A stretch of DNA of 64,000 bases, from the NCBI RefSeq assembly GCF_041296385.1, contig NW_027183517.1, forward strand, positions 1-64,000, written 5' to 3'. The notes under the pieces are model-generated. The model saw nothing but the letters and a program-made list of their open reading frames with translations, did no database searches and was not told the origin of the DNA. Source of the DNA: Aphelocoma coerulescens. Its lineage: Eukaryota > Chordata > Aves > Passeriformes > Corvidae. A program made the position numbers and the translations under genes. This document shows positions 10,343 to 23,596 of the stretch, one piece after another; the first letter of the stretch is position 1, and every line of letters begins with the position of its first letter.

Positions 10343-11798
10343 GGAGAGAAACACTTGCTGGATGAGCCTTTCGCTGGCCAAGACTTTCAACACAGCACCA
10401 CCATTCGGGCAAGGAGGAGGAGAAAGGAAGACCATCTTTGCGTCCTGGCCCGTCCTTCTGTGCGAGACGCCTCTCCGCCTCTTCGCTCCCTGCAAGGCTG
10501 TAGTGTGCGCGCCGGCACGCGGAAGCGAGAGGGCAGGTGCAGAGAGCACCGCGATCTGACGGCGCCGTGCAGGCTGGAAAGGAAAGAGCGCTGCCACTGG
10601 AATGTGGTGCAAGTACAGGTTTGCACGCGTCGAGGGTAAGCTCTGGGTGAGCTTGTTGACCTAAAGCTGTTCTCTGTGCCAGACGTAGCCGAGAATCTTT
10701 CCGTTGAGATTCAGGCTACCGCGCAAACAGAATGTGGTGCTACCTAGCGCTGCGAGGGAAAGGGCATAGCCCAGGCGTGTTTCGGCAGAAGCAGCAGCAC
10801 GGAGGGTTTCTCTGCCGGCACCGCGGCTCCCTGTGCGAGAAGTAGACGACGGCTCGACTCCGGCAGAATGAAAGCGCGACACGGTACGAAGAGCGTAAGA
10901 ATGAAGGCAGAGCACCGAGCTGCCGTGCGCCATCGCGCAGGCTGCAAGAGGAAGCGTGCCTGGCCACCGGCTCCTTTGCGGATTCACGTTAGCACTTGAA
11001 AACAGAAAGTTCCACTCGCAGCTACTGGTGCTGCTACCTCTTTCTCTTCCAGCTTTCCCTGGAAAGAACTGTGCCCAGGTTTAGGCTTCAACGCGCCGAG
11101 GTAACAGTGGCAGATGCGGCAGAGAATGGAAATACAGCGTGCAGCGGGCGGTTTCTGGTGCTTTACGGGAGGCAAGGGGAAAGTGCAGCGCAGCAGTGGC
11201 TTTTACTTCTGGAGCCTTTTGCTTTGGTAGCAGCAGCTGCTGCAAGTGGGCAACGGAGCTGCGAGAGTGCATCATGTGACGGCACATCTCTCTGAGAGAG
11301 GAGCTTTCGAGCCGCAGCGCGTTGCGCCCGGTTTCAAGGCTACTTGGAGGAGTGGGGGGTACTTGAAGAACGCCTTCTTTCTGGGCGCGTCCTTCTGGGT
11401 GTGCTCAAGCTGCATGGACTAGGCAGCACTGGAGGTGTAAGAACCTGTATCTGGCCAGCTTGTGTGCTGGAGTGCAAGGGCTGCGCCTTCCTTTCTGAAG
11501 CAGCCCAGAGCATTCTCAGCGGAACCTGCTTGTGAAGCAGCTCTCGGCTGGACATTTGCGAGTCGCTGCACTGAAGTGCATGAAGCCGGTGCCCAGCTGC
11601 TTCGTCCTTCGCCTTCTGGGCTCTGGACAGAACTGAAGCGCAGCGATGGCTTGGAGCTTTGCCGCTCTTCAGCGCGAACACTGCACGCAGCCACAGGCTG
11701 CTGTGCACGGCTTTTCCTCAGCTCGACGTACAGTCATTGTCTTGCTGTTTCCCAGCGTCGAAAGTGTCCGTGTAGCTCTCGCTCAGCGAAATGCGTCA
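10343..11798 (+). repeat. Satellite unit 8 (1,456 bp)
   Basis: Alleles T/C/G/G/T/A/A/A, type a with 247C. The same string recurs in unit 13. Confidence 0.95.
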
Positions 11799-13254
11799 GG
11801 AGAGAAACACTTGCTGGATGAGCCTTTCGCTGGCCAAGACTTTCAACACAGCACCACCATTCGGGCAAGGAGGAGGAGAAAGGAAGACCATCTTTGCGTC
11901 CTGGCCCGTCCTTCTGTGCGAGACGCCTCTCCGCCTCTTCGCTCCCTGCAAGGCTGTAGTGTGCGCGCCGGCACGCGGAAGCGAGAGGGCAGGTGCAGAG
12001 AGCACCGCGATCTGACGGCGCCGTGCAGGCTGGAAAGGAAAGAGGGCTGCCACTGGAATGTGGTGCAAGTACAGGTTTGCACGCGTCGAGGGTAAGCTCT
12101 GGGTGAGCTTGTTGACCTAAAGCTGTTCTCTGTGCCAGACGTAGCCGAGAATCTTTCCGTTGAGATTCAGGCTACCGCGCAAACAGAATGTGGTGCTACC
12201 TAGCGCTGCGAGGGAAAGGGCATAGCCCAGGCGTGTTTCGGCAGAAGCAGCAGCACGGAGGGTTTCTCTGCCGGCACCGCGGCTCCCTGTGCGAGAAGTA
12301 GACGACGGCTCGACTCCGGCAGAATGAAAGCGCGACACGGTACGAAGAGCGTAAGAATGAAGGCAGAGCACCGAGCTGCCGTGCGCCATCGCGCAGGCTG
12401 CAAGAGGAAGCGTGCCTGGCCACCGGCTCCTTTGCGGATTCACGTTAGCACTTGAAAACAGAAAGTTCCACTCGCAGCTACTGGTGCTGCTACCTCTTTC
12501 TCTTCCAGCTTTCCCTGGAAAGAACTGTGCCCAGGTTTAGGCTTCAACGCGCCGAGGTAACAGTGGCAGATGCGGCAGAGAATGGAAATACAGCGTGCAG
12601 CGGGCGGTTTCTGGTGCTTTACGGGAGGCAAGGGGAAAGTGCAGCGCAGCAGTGGCTTTTACTTCTGGAGCCTTTTGCTTTGGTAGCAGCAGCTGCTGCA
12701 AGTGGGCAACGGAGCTGCGAGAGTGCATCATGTGACGGCACATCTCTCTGAGAGAGGAGCTTTCGAGCCGCAGCGCGTTGCGCCCGGTTTCAAGGCTACT
12801 TGGAGGAGTGGGGGGTACTTGAAGAACGCCTTCTTTCTGGGCGCGCCCTACTGGGTGTGCTCAAGCTGCATGGACTCGGCAGCACTGGAGGTGTAAGAAC
12901 CTGTTTCTGGCCAGCTTGTGTGCTGGAGTGCAAGGGCTGCGCCTTCCTTTCTGAAGCAGCCCAGAGCATTCTCAGCGGAACCTGCTTGTGAAGCAGCTCT
13001 CGGCTGGACATTTGCGAGTCGCTGCACTGAAGTGCATGAAGCCGGTGCCCAGCTGCTTCGTCCTTCGCCTTCTGGGCTCTGGACAGAACTGAAGCGCAGC
13101 GATGGCTTGGAGCTTTGCCGCTCTTCAGCGCGAACACTGCACGCAGCCACAGGCTGCTGTGCACGGCTTTTCCTCAGCTCGACGTACCGTCATTCTCTTG
13201 CTGTTTCCCAGCGTCGAAAGTGTCCGTGTAGCTCTCGCTCAGCGAAATGCGTCA
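11799..13254 (+). repeat. Satellite unit 9 (1,456 bp)
   Basis: Alleles T/G/G/G/A/C/T/C. The same string recurs in unit 12. It is type e without the 1223T/1226C pair. Confidence 0.95.
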
Positions 13255-14710
13255 GGAGAGAAACACTTGCTGGATGAGCCTTTCGCTGGCCAAGACTTTC
13301 AACACAGCACCACCATTCGGGCAAGGAGGAGGAGAAAGGAAGACCATCTTTGCGTCCTGGCCCGTCCTTCTGTGCGAGACGCCTCTCCGCCTCTTCGCTC
13401 CCTGCAAGGCTGTAGTGTGCGCGCCGGCACGCGGAAGCGAGAGGGCAGGTGCAGAGAGCACCGCGATCTGACGGCGCCGTGCAGGCTGGAAAGGAAAGAG
13501 GGCTGCCACTGGAATGTGGTGCAAGTACAGGTTTGCACGCGTCGAGGGTAAGCTCTGGGTGAGCTTGTTGACCTAAAGCTGTTCTCTGTGCCAGACGTAG
13601 CCGAGAATCTTTCCGTTGAGATTCAGGCTACCGCGCAAACAGAATGTGGTGCTACCTAGCGCTGCGAGGGAAAGGGCATAGCCCAGGCGTGTTTCGGCAG
13701 AAGCAGCAGCACGGAGGGTTTCTCTGCCGGCACCGCGGCTCCCTGTGCGAGAAGTAGACGACGGCTCGACTCCGGCAGAATGAAAGCGCGACACGGTACG
13801 AAGAGCGTAAGAATGAAGGCAGAGCACCGAGCTGCCGTGCGCCATCGCGCAGGCTGCAAGAGGAAGCGTGCCTGGCCACCGGCTCCTTTGCGGATTCACG
13901 TTAGCACTTGAAAACAGAAAGTTCCACTCGCAGCTACTGGTGCTGCTACCTCTTTCTCTTCCAGCTTTCCCTGGAAAGAACTGTGCCCAGGTTTAGGCTT
14001 CAACGCGCCGAGGTAACAGTGGCAGATGCGGCAGAGAATGGAAATACAGCGTGCAGCGGGCGGTTTCTGGTGCTTTACGGGAGGCAAGGGGAAAGTGCAG
14101 CGCAGCAGTGGCTTTTACTTCTGGAGCCTTTTGCTTTGGTAGCAGCAGCTGCTGCAAGTGGGCAACGGAGCTGCGAGAGTGCATCATGTGACGGCACATC
14201 TCTCTGAGAGAGGAGCTTTCGAGCCGCAGCGCGTTGCGCCCGGTTTCAAGGCTACTTGGAGGAGTGGGGGGTACTTGAAGAACGCCTTCTTTCTGGGCGC
14301 GCCCTACTGGGTGTGCTCAAGCTGCATGGACTAGGCAGCACTGGAGGTGTAAGAACCTGTATCTGGCCAGCTTGTGTGCTGGAGTGCAAGGGCTGCGCCT
14401 TCCTTTCTGAAGCAGCCCAGAGCATTCTCAGCGGAACCTGCTTGTGAAGCAGCTCTCGGCTGGACATTTGCGAGTCGCTGCACTGAAGTGCATGAAGCCG
14501 GTGCCCAGCTGCTTCGTCCTTCGCCTTCTGGGCTCTGGACAGAACTGAAGCGCAGCGATGGCTTGGAGCTTTGCCGCTCTTCAGCGCGAACACTGCACGC
14601 AGCCACAGGCTGCTGTGCACGGCTTTTCCTCAGCTCGACGTACAGTCATTGTCTTGCTGTTTCCCAGCGTCGAAAGTGTCCGTGTAGCTCTCGCTCAGCG
14701 AAATGCGTCA
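13255..14710 (+). repeat. Satellite unit 10 (1,456 bp, mosaic)
   Basis: Alleles T/G/G/G/A/A/A/A. It is the only unit that joins 1048C/1052A to 1079A/1107A, which places a switch between type c/d/e and type a sequence inside unit positions 1053-1078 (14307-14332). Confidence 0.95.
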
Positions 14711-16316
14711 GGAGAGAAACACTTGCTGGATGAGCCTTTCGCTGGCCAAGACTTTCAACACAGCACCACCATTCGGGCAAGGAGGAGGAGAAAGGAAGAC
14801 CATCTTTGCGTCCTGGCCCGTCCTTCTGTGCGAGACGCCTCTCCGCCTCTTCGCTCCCTGCAAGGCTGTAGTGTGCGCGCCGGCACGCGGAAGCGAGAGG
14901 GCAGGTGCAGAGAGCACCGCGATCTGACGGCGCCGTGCAGGCTGGAAAGGAAAGAGGGCTGCCACTGGAATGTGGTGCAAGTACAGGTTTGCACGCGTCG
15001 AGGGTAAGCTCTGGGTGAGCTTGTTGACCTAAAGCTGTTCTCTGTGCCAGACGTAGCCGAGAATCTTTCCGTTGAGATTCAGGCTACCGCGCAAACAGAA
15101 TGTGGTGCTACCTAGCGCTGCGAGGGAAAGGGCATAGCCCAGGCGTGTTTCGGCAGAAGCAGCAGCACGGAGGGTTTCTCTGCCGGCACCGCGGCTCCCT
15201 GTGCGAGAAGTAGACGACGGCTCGACTCCGGCAGAATGAAAGCGCGACACGGTACGAAGAGCGTAAGAATGAAGGCAGAGCACCGAGCTGCCGTGCGCCA
15301 TCGCGCAGGCTGCAAGAGGAAGCGTGCCTGGCCACCGGCTCCTTTGCGGATTCACGTTAGCACTTGAAAACAGAAAGTTCCACTCGCAGCTACTGGTGCT
15401 GCTACCTCTTTCTCTTCCAGCTTTCCCTGGAAAGAACTGTGCCCAGGTTTAGGCTTCAACGCGCCGAGGTAACAGTGGCAGATGCGGCAGAGAATGGAAA
15501 TACAGCGTGCAGCGGGCGGTTTCTGGTGCTTTACGGGAGGCAAGGGGAAAGTGCAGTGCAGCAGTGGCTTTTACTTCTGGAGCCTTTTGCTTTGGTAGCA
15601 GCAGCTGCTGCAAGTGGGCAACGGAGCTGCGAGAGTGCATCATGTGACGGCACATCTCTCTGAGAGAGGAGCTTTCGAGCCGCAGCGCGTTGCGCCCGGT
15701 TTCAAGGCTACTTGGAGGAGTGGGGGGTACTTGAAGAACGCCTTCTTTCTGGGCGCGTCCTTCTGGGTGTGCTCAAGCTGCATGGACTCGGCAGCACTGG
15801 AGGTGTAAGAACCTGTTTCTGGCCAGCTTGTGTGCTGGAGTGCAAGGGCTGCGCCTTCCTTTCTGAAGCAGCCCAGAGCATTCTCAGCGGAACCTGCTTG
15901 TGAAGCAGCTCTCGGCTGGACATTTGCGAGTCGCTGCACTGAAGTGCATGAAGCCGGTGCCCAGCTGCTTCGTCCTTCGCTTTCTGGGCTCTGGACAGAA
16001 CTGAAGCGCAGCGATGGCTTGGAGCTTTGCCGCTCTTCAGCGTGAACACTGCACGCAGCCACAGGCTGGACATTTGCGAGTCGCTGCACTGAAGTGCATG
16101 AAGCCGGTGCCCAGCTGCTTCGTCCTTCGCCTTCTGGGCTCTGGACAGAACTGAAGCGCAGCGATGGCTTGGAGCTTTGCCGCTCTTCAGCGCGAACACT
16201 GCACGCAGCCACAGGCTGCTGTGCACGGCTTTTCCTCAGCTCGACGTACCGTCATTCTCTTGCTGTTTCCCAGCGTCGAAAGTGTCCGTGTAGCTCTCGC
16301 TCAGCGAAATGCGTCA
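14711..16316 (+). repeat. Satellite unit 11 (1,606 bp, long, type b)
   Basis: Alleles T/G/G/G/T/C/T/C with the 150-bp duplication. It has a private C to T at 15557 (unit position 847), a CpG to TpG change. It is the first long unit of the common form. Confidence 0.95.
15914..16213 (+). repeat. 150-bp tandem duplication in unit 11 (copies 15914-16063 and 16064-16213)
   Basis: It has the same junction and the same copy 1 markers (1271T, 1333T) as unit 3, without the extra 1352G. Confidence 0.95.
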
Positions 16317-17772
16317 GGAGAGAAACACTTGCTGGATGAGCCTTTCGCTGGCCAAGACTTTCAACACAGCACCACCATTCGGGCAAGGAGGAGGAGAAAG
16401 GAAGACCATCTTTGCGTCCTGGCCCGTCCTTCTGTGCGAGACGCCTCTCCGCCTCTTCGCTCCCTGCAAGGCTGTAGTGTGCGCGCCGGCACGCGGAAGC
16501 GAGAGGGCAGGTGCAGAGAGCACCGCGATCTGACGGCGCCGTGCAGGCTGGAAAGGAAAGAGGGCTGCCACTGGAATGTGGTGCAAGTACAGGTTTGCAC
16601 GCGTCGAGGGTAAGCTCTGGGTGAGCTTGTTGACCTAAAGCTGTTCTCTGTGCCAGACGTAGCCGAGAATCTTTCCGTTGAGATTCAGGCTACCGCGCAA
16701 ACAGAATGTGGTGCTACCTAGCGCTGCGAGGGAAAGGGCATAGCCCAGGCGTGTTTCGGCAGAAGCAGCAGCACGGAGGGTTTCTCTGCCGGCACCGCGG
16801 CTCCCTGTGCGAGAAGTAGACGACGGCTCGACTCCGGCAGAATGAAAGCGCGACACGGTACGAAGAGCGTAAGAATGAAGGCAGAGCACCGAGCTGCCGT
16901 GCGCCATCGCGCAGGCTGCAAGAGGAAGCGTGCCTGGCCACCGGCTCCTTTGCGGATTCACGTTAGCACTTGAAAACAGAAAGTTCCACTCGCAGCTACT
17001 GGTGCTGCTACCTCTTTCTCTTCCAGCTTTCCCTGGAAAGAACTGTGCCCAGGTTTAGGCTTCAACGCGCCGAGGTAACAGTGGCAGATGCGGCAGAGAA
17101 TGGAAATACAGCGTGCAGCGGGCGGTTTCTGGTGCTTTACGGGAGGCAAGGGGAAAGTGCAGCGCAGCAGTGGCTTTTACTTCTGGAGCCTTTTGCTTTG
17201 GTAGCAGCAGCTGCTGCAAGTGGGCAACGGAGCTGCGAGAGTGCATCATGTGACGGCACATCTCTCTGAGAGAGGAGCTTTCGAGCCGCAGCGCGTTGCG
17301 CCCGGTTTCAAGGCTACTTGGAGGAGTGGGGGGTACTTGAAGAACGCCTTCTTTCTGGGCGCGCCCTACTGGGTGTGCTCAAGCTGCATGGACTCGGCAG
17401 CACTGGAGGTGTAAGAACCTGTTTCTGGCCAGCTTGTGTGCTGGAGTGCAAGGGCTGCGCCTTCCTTTCTGAAGCAGCCCAGAGCATTCTCAGCGGAACC
17501 TGCTTGTGAAGCAGCTCTCGGCTGGACATTTGCGAGTCGCTGCACTGAAGTGCATGAAGCCGGTGCCCAGCTGCTTCGTCCTTCGCCTTCTGGGCTCTGG
17601 ACAGAACTGAAGCGCAGCGATGGCTTGGAGCTTTGCCGCTCTTCAGCGCGAACACTGCACGCAGCCACAGGCTGCTGTGCACGGCTTTTCCTCAGCTCGA
17701 CGTACCGTCATTCTCTTGCTGTTTCCCAGCGTCGAAAGTGTCCGTGTAGCTCTCGCTCAGCGAAATGCGTCA
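16317..17772 (+). repeat. Satellite unit 12 (1,456 bp)
   Basis: Alleles T/G/G/G/A/C/T/C, identical in string to unit 9 and without private changes that I could see. Confidence 0.95.
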
Positions 17773-19228
17773 GGAGAGAAACACTTGCTGGATGAGCCTT
17801 TCGCTGGCCAAGACTTTCAACACAGCACCACCATTCGGGCAAGGAGGAGGAGAAAGGAAGACCATCTTTGCGTCCTGGCCCGTCCTTCTGTGCGAGACGC
17901 CTCTCCGCCTCTTCGCTCCCTGCAAGGCTGTAGTGTGCGCGCCGGCACGCGGAAGCGAGAGGGCAGGTGCAGAGAGCACCGCGATCTGACGGCGCCGTGC
18001 AGGCTGGAAAGGAAAGAGCGCTGCCACTGGAATGTGGTGCAAGTACAGGTTTGCACGCGTCGAGGGTAAGCTCTGGGTGAGCTTGTTGACCTAAAGCTGT
18101 TCTCTGTGCCAGACGTAGCCGAGAATCTTTCCGTTGAGATTCAGGCTACCGCGCAAACAGAATGTGGTGCTACCTAGCGCTGCGAGGGAAAGGGCATAGC
18201 CCAGGCGTGTTTCGGCAGAAGCAGCAGCACGGAGGGTTTCTCTGCCGGCACCGCGGCTCCCTGTGCGAGAAGTAGACGACGGCTCGACTCCGGCAGAATG
18301 AAAGCGCGACACGGTACGAAGAGCGTAAGAATGAAGGCAGAGCACCGAGCTGCCGTGCGCCATCGCGCAGGCTGCAAGAGGAAGCGTGCCTGGCCACCGG
18401 CTCCTTTGCGGATTCACGTTAGCACTTGAAAACAGAAAGTTCCACTCGCAGCTACTGGTGCTGCTACCTCTTTCTCTTCCAGCTTTCCCTGGAAAGAACT
18501 GTGCCCAGGTTTAGGCTTCAACGCGCCGAGGTAACAGTGGCAGATGCGGCAGAGAATGGAAATACAGCGTGCAGCGGGCGGTTTCTGGTGCTTTACGGGA
18601 GGCAAGGGGAAAGTGCAGCGCAGCAGTGGCTTTTACTTCTGGAGCCTTTTGCTTTGGTAGCAGCAGCTGCTGCAAGTGGGCAACGGAGCTGCGAGAGTGC
18701 ATCATGTGACGGCACATCTCTCTGAGAGAGGAGCTTTCGAGCCGCAGCGCGTTGCGCCCGGTTTCAAGGCTACTTGGAGGAGTGGGGGGTACTTGAAGAA
18801 CGCCTTCTTTCTGGGCGCGTCCTTCTGGGTGTGCTCAAGCTGCATGGACTAGGCAGCACTGGAGGTGTAAGAACCTGTATCTGGCCAGCTTGTGTGCTGG
18901 AGTGCAAGGGCTGCGCCTTCCTTTCTGAAGCAGCCCAGAGCATTCTCAGCGGAACCTGCTTGTGAAGCAGCTCTCGGCTGGACATTTGCGAGTCGCTGCA
19001 CTGAAGTGCATGAAGCCGGTGCCCAGCTGCTTCGTCCTTCGCCTTCTGGGCTCTGGACAGAACTGAAGCGCAGCGATGGCTTGGAGCTTTGCCGCTCTTC
19101 AGCGCGAACACTGCACGCAGCCACAGGCTGCTGTGCACGGCTTTTCCTCAGCTCGACGTACAGTCATTGTCTTGCTGTTTCCCAGCGTCGAAAGTGTCCG
19201 TGTAGCTCTCGCTCAGCGAAATGCGTCA
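17773..19228 (+). repeat. Satellite unit 13 (1,456 bp)
   Basis: Alleles T/C/G/G/T/A/A/A. This is the last unit with 247C (at 18019) and closes the left zone of the array. Confidence 0.95.
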
Positions 19229-20684
19229 GGAGAGAAACACTTGCTGGATGAGCCTTTCGCTGGCCAAGACTTTCAACACAGCACCACCATTCGGGCAAGG
19301 AGGAGGAGAAAGGAAGACCATCTTTGCGTCCTGGCCCGTCCTTCTGTGCGAGACGCCTCTCCGCCTCTTCGCTCCCTGCAAGGCTGTAGTGTGCGCGCCG
19401 GCACGCGGAAGCGAGAGGGCAGGTGCAGAGAGCACCGCGATCTGACGGCGCCGTGCAGGCTGGAAAGGAAAGAGGGCTGCCACTGGAATGTGGTGCAAGT
19501 ACAGGTTTGCACGCGTCGAGGGTAAGCTCTGGGTGAGCTTGTTGACCTAAAGCTGTTCTCTGTGCCAGACGTAGCCGAGAATCTTTCCGTTGAGATTCAG
19601 GCTACCGCGCAAACAGAATGTGGTGCTACCTAGCGCTGCGAGGGAAAGGGCATAGCCCAGGCGTGTTTCGGCAGAAGCAGCAGCACGGAGGGTTTCTCTG
19701 CCGGCACCGCGGCTCCCTGTGCGAGAAGTAGACGACGGCTCGACTCCGGCAGAATGAAAGCGCGACACGGTACGAAGAGCGTAAGAATGAAGGCAGAGCA
19801 CCGAGCTGCCGTGCGCCATCGCGCAGGCTGCAAGAGGAAGCGTGCCTGGCCACCGGCTCCTTTGCGGATTCACGTTAGCACTTGAAAACAGAAAGTTCCA
19901 CTCGCAGCTACTGGTGCTGCTACCTCTTTCTCTTCCAGCTTTCCCTGGAAAGAACTGTGCCCAGGTTTAGGCTTCAACGCGCCGAGGTAACAGTGGCAGA
20001 TGCGGCAGAGAATGGAAATACAGCGTGCAGCGGGCGGTTTCTGGTGCTTTACGGGAGGCAAGGGGAAAGTGCAGCGCAGCAGTGGCTTTTACTTCTGGAG
20101 CCTTTTGCTTTGGTAGCAGCAGCTGCTGCAAGTGGGCAACGGAGCTGCGAGAGTGCATCATGTGACGGCACATCTCTCTGAGAGAGGAGCTTTCGAGCCG
20201 CAGCGCGTTGCGCCCGGTTTCAAGGCTACTTGGAGGAGTGGGGGGTACTTGAAGAACGCCTTCTTTCTGGGCGCGCCCTACTGGGTGTGCTCAAGCTGCA
20301 TGGACTCGGCAGCACTGGAGGTGTAAGAACCTGTTTCTGGCCAGCTTGTGTGCTGGAGTGCAAGGGCTGCGCCTTCCTTTCTGAAGCAGCCCAGAGCATT
20401 CTCAGCGGAACCTGCTTGTGAAGCAGCTCTCGGCTGGACATTTGCGAGTCGCTGCACTGAAGTGCATGAAGCCGGTGCCCAGCTGCTTCGTCCTTCGCCT
20501 TCTGGGCTCTGGACAGAACTGAAGCGCAGCGATGGCTTGGAGCTTTGCCGCTCTTCAGCGCGAACACTGCACGCAGCCACAGGCTGCTGTGCACGGCTTT
20601 TCCTCAGCTCGACGTACAGTCATTGTCTTGCTGTTTCCCAGCGTCGAAAGTGTCCGTGTAGCTCTCGCTCAGCGAAATGCGTCA
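19229..20684 (+). repeat. Satellite unit 14 (1,456 bp, type c)
   Basis: Alleles T/G/G/G/A/C/T/A. It is the first of four type c units, each followed directly by a type d unit. Confidence 0.95.
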
Positions 20685-22140
20685 GGAGAGAAACACTTGC
20701 TGGATGAGCCTTTCGCTGGCCAAGACTTTCAACACAGCACCACCATTCGGGCAAGGAGGAGGAGAAAGGAAGACCACCTTTGCGTCCTGGCCCGTCCTTC
20801 TGTGCGAGACGCCTCTCCGCCTCTTCGCTCCCTGCAAGGCTGTAGTGTGCGCGCCGGCACGCGGAAGCGAGAGGGCAGGTGCAGAGAGCACCGCGATCTG
20901 ACGGCGCCGTGCAGGCTGGAAAGGAAAGAGGGCTGCCACTGGAATGTGGTGCAAGTACAGGTTTGCACGCGTCGAGGGTAAGCTCTGGGTGAGCTTGTTG
21001 ACCTAAAGCTGTTCTCTGTGCCAGACGTAGCCGAGAATCTTTCCGTTGAGATTCAGGCTACCGCGCAAACAGAATGTGGTGCTACCTAGCGCTGCGAGGG
21101 AAAGTGCATAGCCCAGGCGTGTTTCGGCAGAAGCAGCAGCACGGAGGGTTTCTCTGCCGGCACCGCGGCTCCCTGTGCGAGAAGTAGACGACGGCTCGAC
21201 TCCGGCAGAATGAAAGCGCGACACGGTACGAAGAGCGTAAGAATGAAGGCAGAGCACCGAGCTGCCGTGCGCCATCGCGCAGGCTGCAAGAGGAAGCATG
21301 CCTGGCCACCGGCTCCTTTGCGGATTCACGTTAGCACTTGAAAACAGAAAGTTCCACTCGCAGCTACTGGTGCTGCTACCTCTTTCTCTTCCAGCTTTCC
21401 CTGGAAAGAACTGTGCCCAGGTTTAGGCTTCAACGCGCCGAGGTAACAGTGGCAGATGCGGCAGAGAATGGAAATACAGCGTGCAGCGGGCGGTTTCTGG
21501 TGCTTTACGGGAGGCAAGGGGAAAGTGCAGCGCAGCAGTGGCTTTTACTTCTGGAGCCTTTTGCTTTGGTAGCAGCAGCTGCTGCAAGTGGGCAACGGAG
21601 CTGCGAGAGTGCATCATGTGACGGCACATCTCTCTGAGAGAGGAGCTTTCGAGCCGCAGCGCGTTGCGCCCGGTTTCAAGGCTACTTGGAGGAGTGGGGG
21701 GTACTTGAAGAACGCCTTCTTTCTGGGCGCGCCCTACTGGGTGTGCTCAAGCTGCATGGACTCGGCAGCACTGGAGGTGTAAGAACCTGTTTCTGGCCAG
21801 CTTGTGTGCTGGAGTGCAAGGGCTGCGCCTTCCTTTCTGAAGCAGCCCAGAGCATTCTCAGCGGAACCTGCTTGTGAAGCAGCTCTCGGCTGGACATTTG
21901 CGAGTCGCTGCACTGAAGTGCATGAAGCCGGTGCCCAGCTGCTTCGTCCTTCGCCTTCTGGGCTCTGGACAGAACTGAAGCGCAGCGATGGCTTGGAGCT
22001 TTGCCGCTCTTCAGCGCGAACACTGCACGCAGCCACAGGCTGCTGTGCACGGCTTTTCCTCAGCTCGACGTACCGTCATTCTCTTGCTGTTTCCCAGCGT
22101 CGAAAGTGTCCGTGTAGCTCTCGCTCAGCGAAATGCGTCA
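20685..22140 (+). repeat. Satellite unit 15 (1,456 bp, type d)
   Basis: Alleles C/G/T/A/A/C/T/C. It is the first unit with 93C (at 20777) and the only 93C type d unit without 1138A, so it may be the older form of the units 22, 33 and 39 lineage. Confidence 0.95.
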
Positions 22141-23596
22141 GGAGAGAAACACTTGCTGGATGAGCCTTTCGCTGGCCAAGACTTTCAACACAGCACCACC
22201 ATTCGGGCAAGGAGGAGGAGAAAGGAAGACCATCTTTGCGTCCTGGCCCGTCCTTCTGTGCGAGACGCCTCTCCGCCTCTTCGCTCCCTGCAAGGCTGTA
22301 GTGTGCGCGCCGGCACGCGGAAGCGAGAGGGCAGGTGCAGAGAGCACCGCGATCTGACGGCGCCGTGCAGGCTGGAAAGGAAAGAGGGCTGCCACTGGAA
22401 TGTGGTGCAAGTACAGGTTTGCACGCGTCGAGGGTAAGCTCTGGGTGAGCTTGTTGACCTAAAGCTGTTCTCTGTGCCAGACGTAGCCGAGAATCTTTCC
22501 GTTGAGATTCAGGCTACCGCGCAAACAGAATGTGGTGCTACCTAGCGCTGCGAGGGAAAGGGCATAGCCCAGGCGTGTTTCGGCAGAAGCAGCAGCACGG
22601 AGGGTTTCTCTGCCGGCACCGCGGCTCCCTGTGCGAGAAGTAGACGACGGCTCGACTCCGGCAGAATGAAAGCGCGACACGGTACGAAGAGCGTAAGAAT
22701 GAAGGCAGAGCACCGAGCTGCCGTGCGCCATCGCGCAGGCTGCAAGAGGAAGCGTGCCTGGCCACCGGCTCCTTTGCGGATTCACGTTAGCACTTGAAAA
22801 CAGAAAGTTCCACTCGCAGCTACTGGTGCTGCTACCTCTTTCTCTTCCAGCTTTCCCTGGAAAGAACTGTGCCCAGGTTTAGGCTTCAACGCGCCGAGGT
22901 AACAGTGGCAGATGCGGCAGAGAATGGAAATACAGCGTGCAGCGGGCGGTTTCTGGTGCTTTACGGGAGGCAAGGGGAAAGTGCAGCGCAGCAGTGGCTT
23001 TTACTTCTGGAGCCTTTTGCTTTGGTAGCAGCAGCTGCTGCAAGTGGGCAACGGAGCTGCGAGAGTGCATCATGTGACGGCACATCTCTCTGAGAGAGGA
23101 GCTTTCGAGCCGCAGCGCGTTGCGCCCGGTTTCAAGGCTACTTGGAGGAGTGGGGGGTACTTGAAGAACGCCTTCTTTCTGGGCGCGTCCTTCTGGGTGT
23201 GCTCAAGCTGCATGGACTAGGCAGCACTGGAGGTGTAAGAACCTGTATCTGGCCAGCTTGTGTGCTGGAGTGCAAGGGCTGCGCCTTCCTTTCTGAAGCA
23301 GCCCAGAGCATTCTCAGCGGAACCTGCTTGTGAAGCAGCTCTCGGCTGGACATTTGCGAGTCGCTGCACTGAAGTGCATGAAGCCGGTGCCCAGCTGCTT
23401 CGTCCTTCGCCTTCTGGGCTCTGGACAGAACTGAAGCGCAGCGATGGCTTGGAGCTTTGCCGCTCTTCAGCGCGAACACTGCACGCAGCCACAGGCTGCT
23501 GTGCACGGCTTTTCCTCAGCTCGACGTACAGTCATTGTCTTGCTGTTTCCCAGCGTCGAAAGTGTCCGTGTAGCTCTCGCTCAGCGAAATGCGTCA
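22141..23596 (+). repeat. Satellite unit 16 (1,456 bp, type a)
   Basis: Alleles T/G/G/G/T/A/A/A. It is followed by a type b unit, as at units 19-20 and 36-37. Confidence 0.95.

Noticed and set aside
15640..16226. Minus-strand open frames of 172 and 190 codons in long units
   Set aside because: They are long only because the duplication is 150 bp, a multiple of three, so the frame continues through both copies. The internal 50-residue repeat is a by-product, and the shorter form has no family resemblance.
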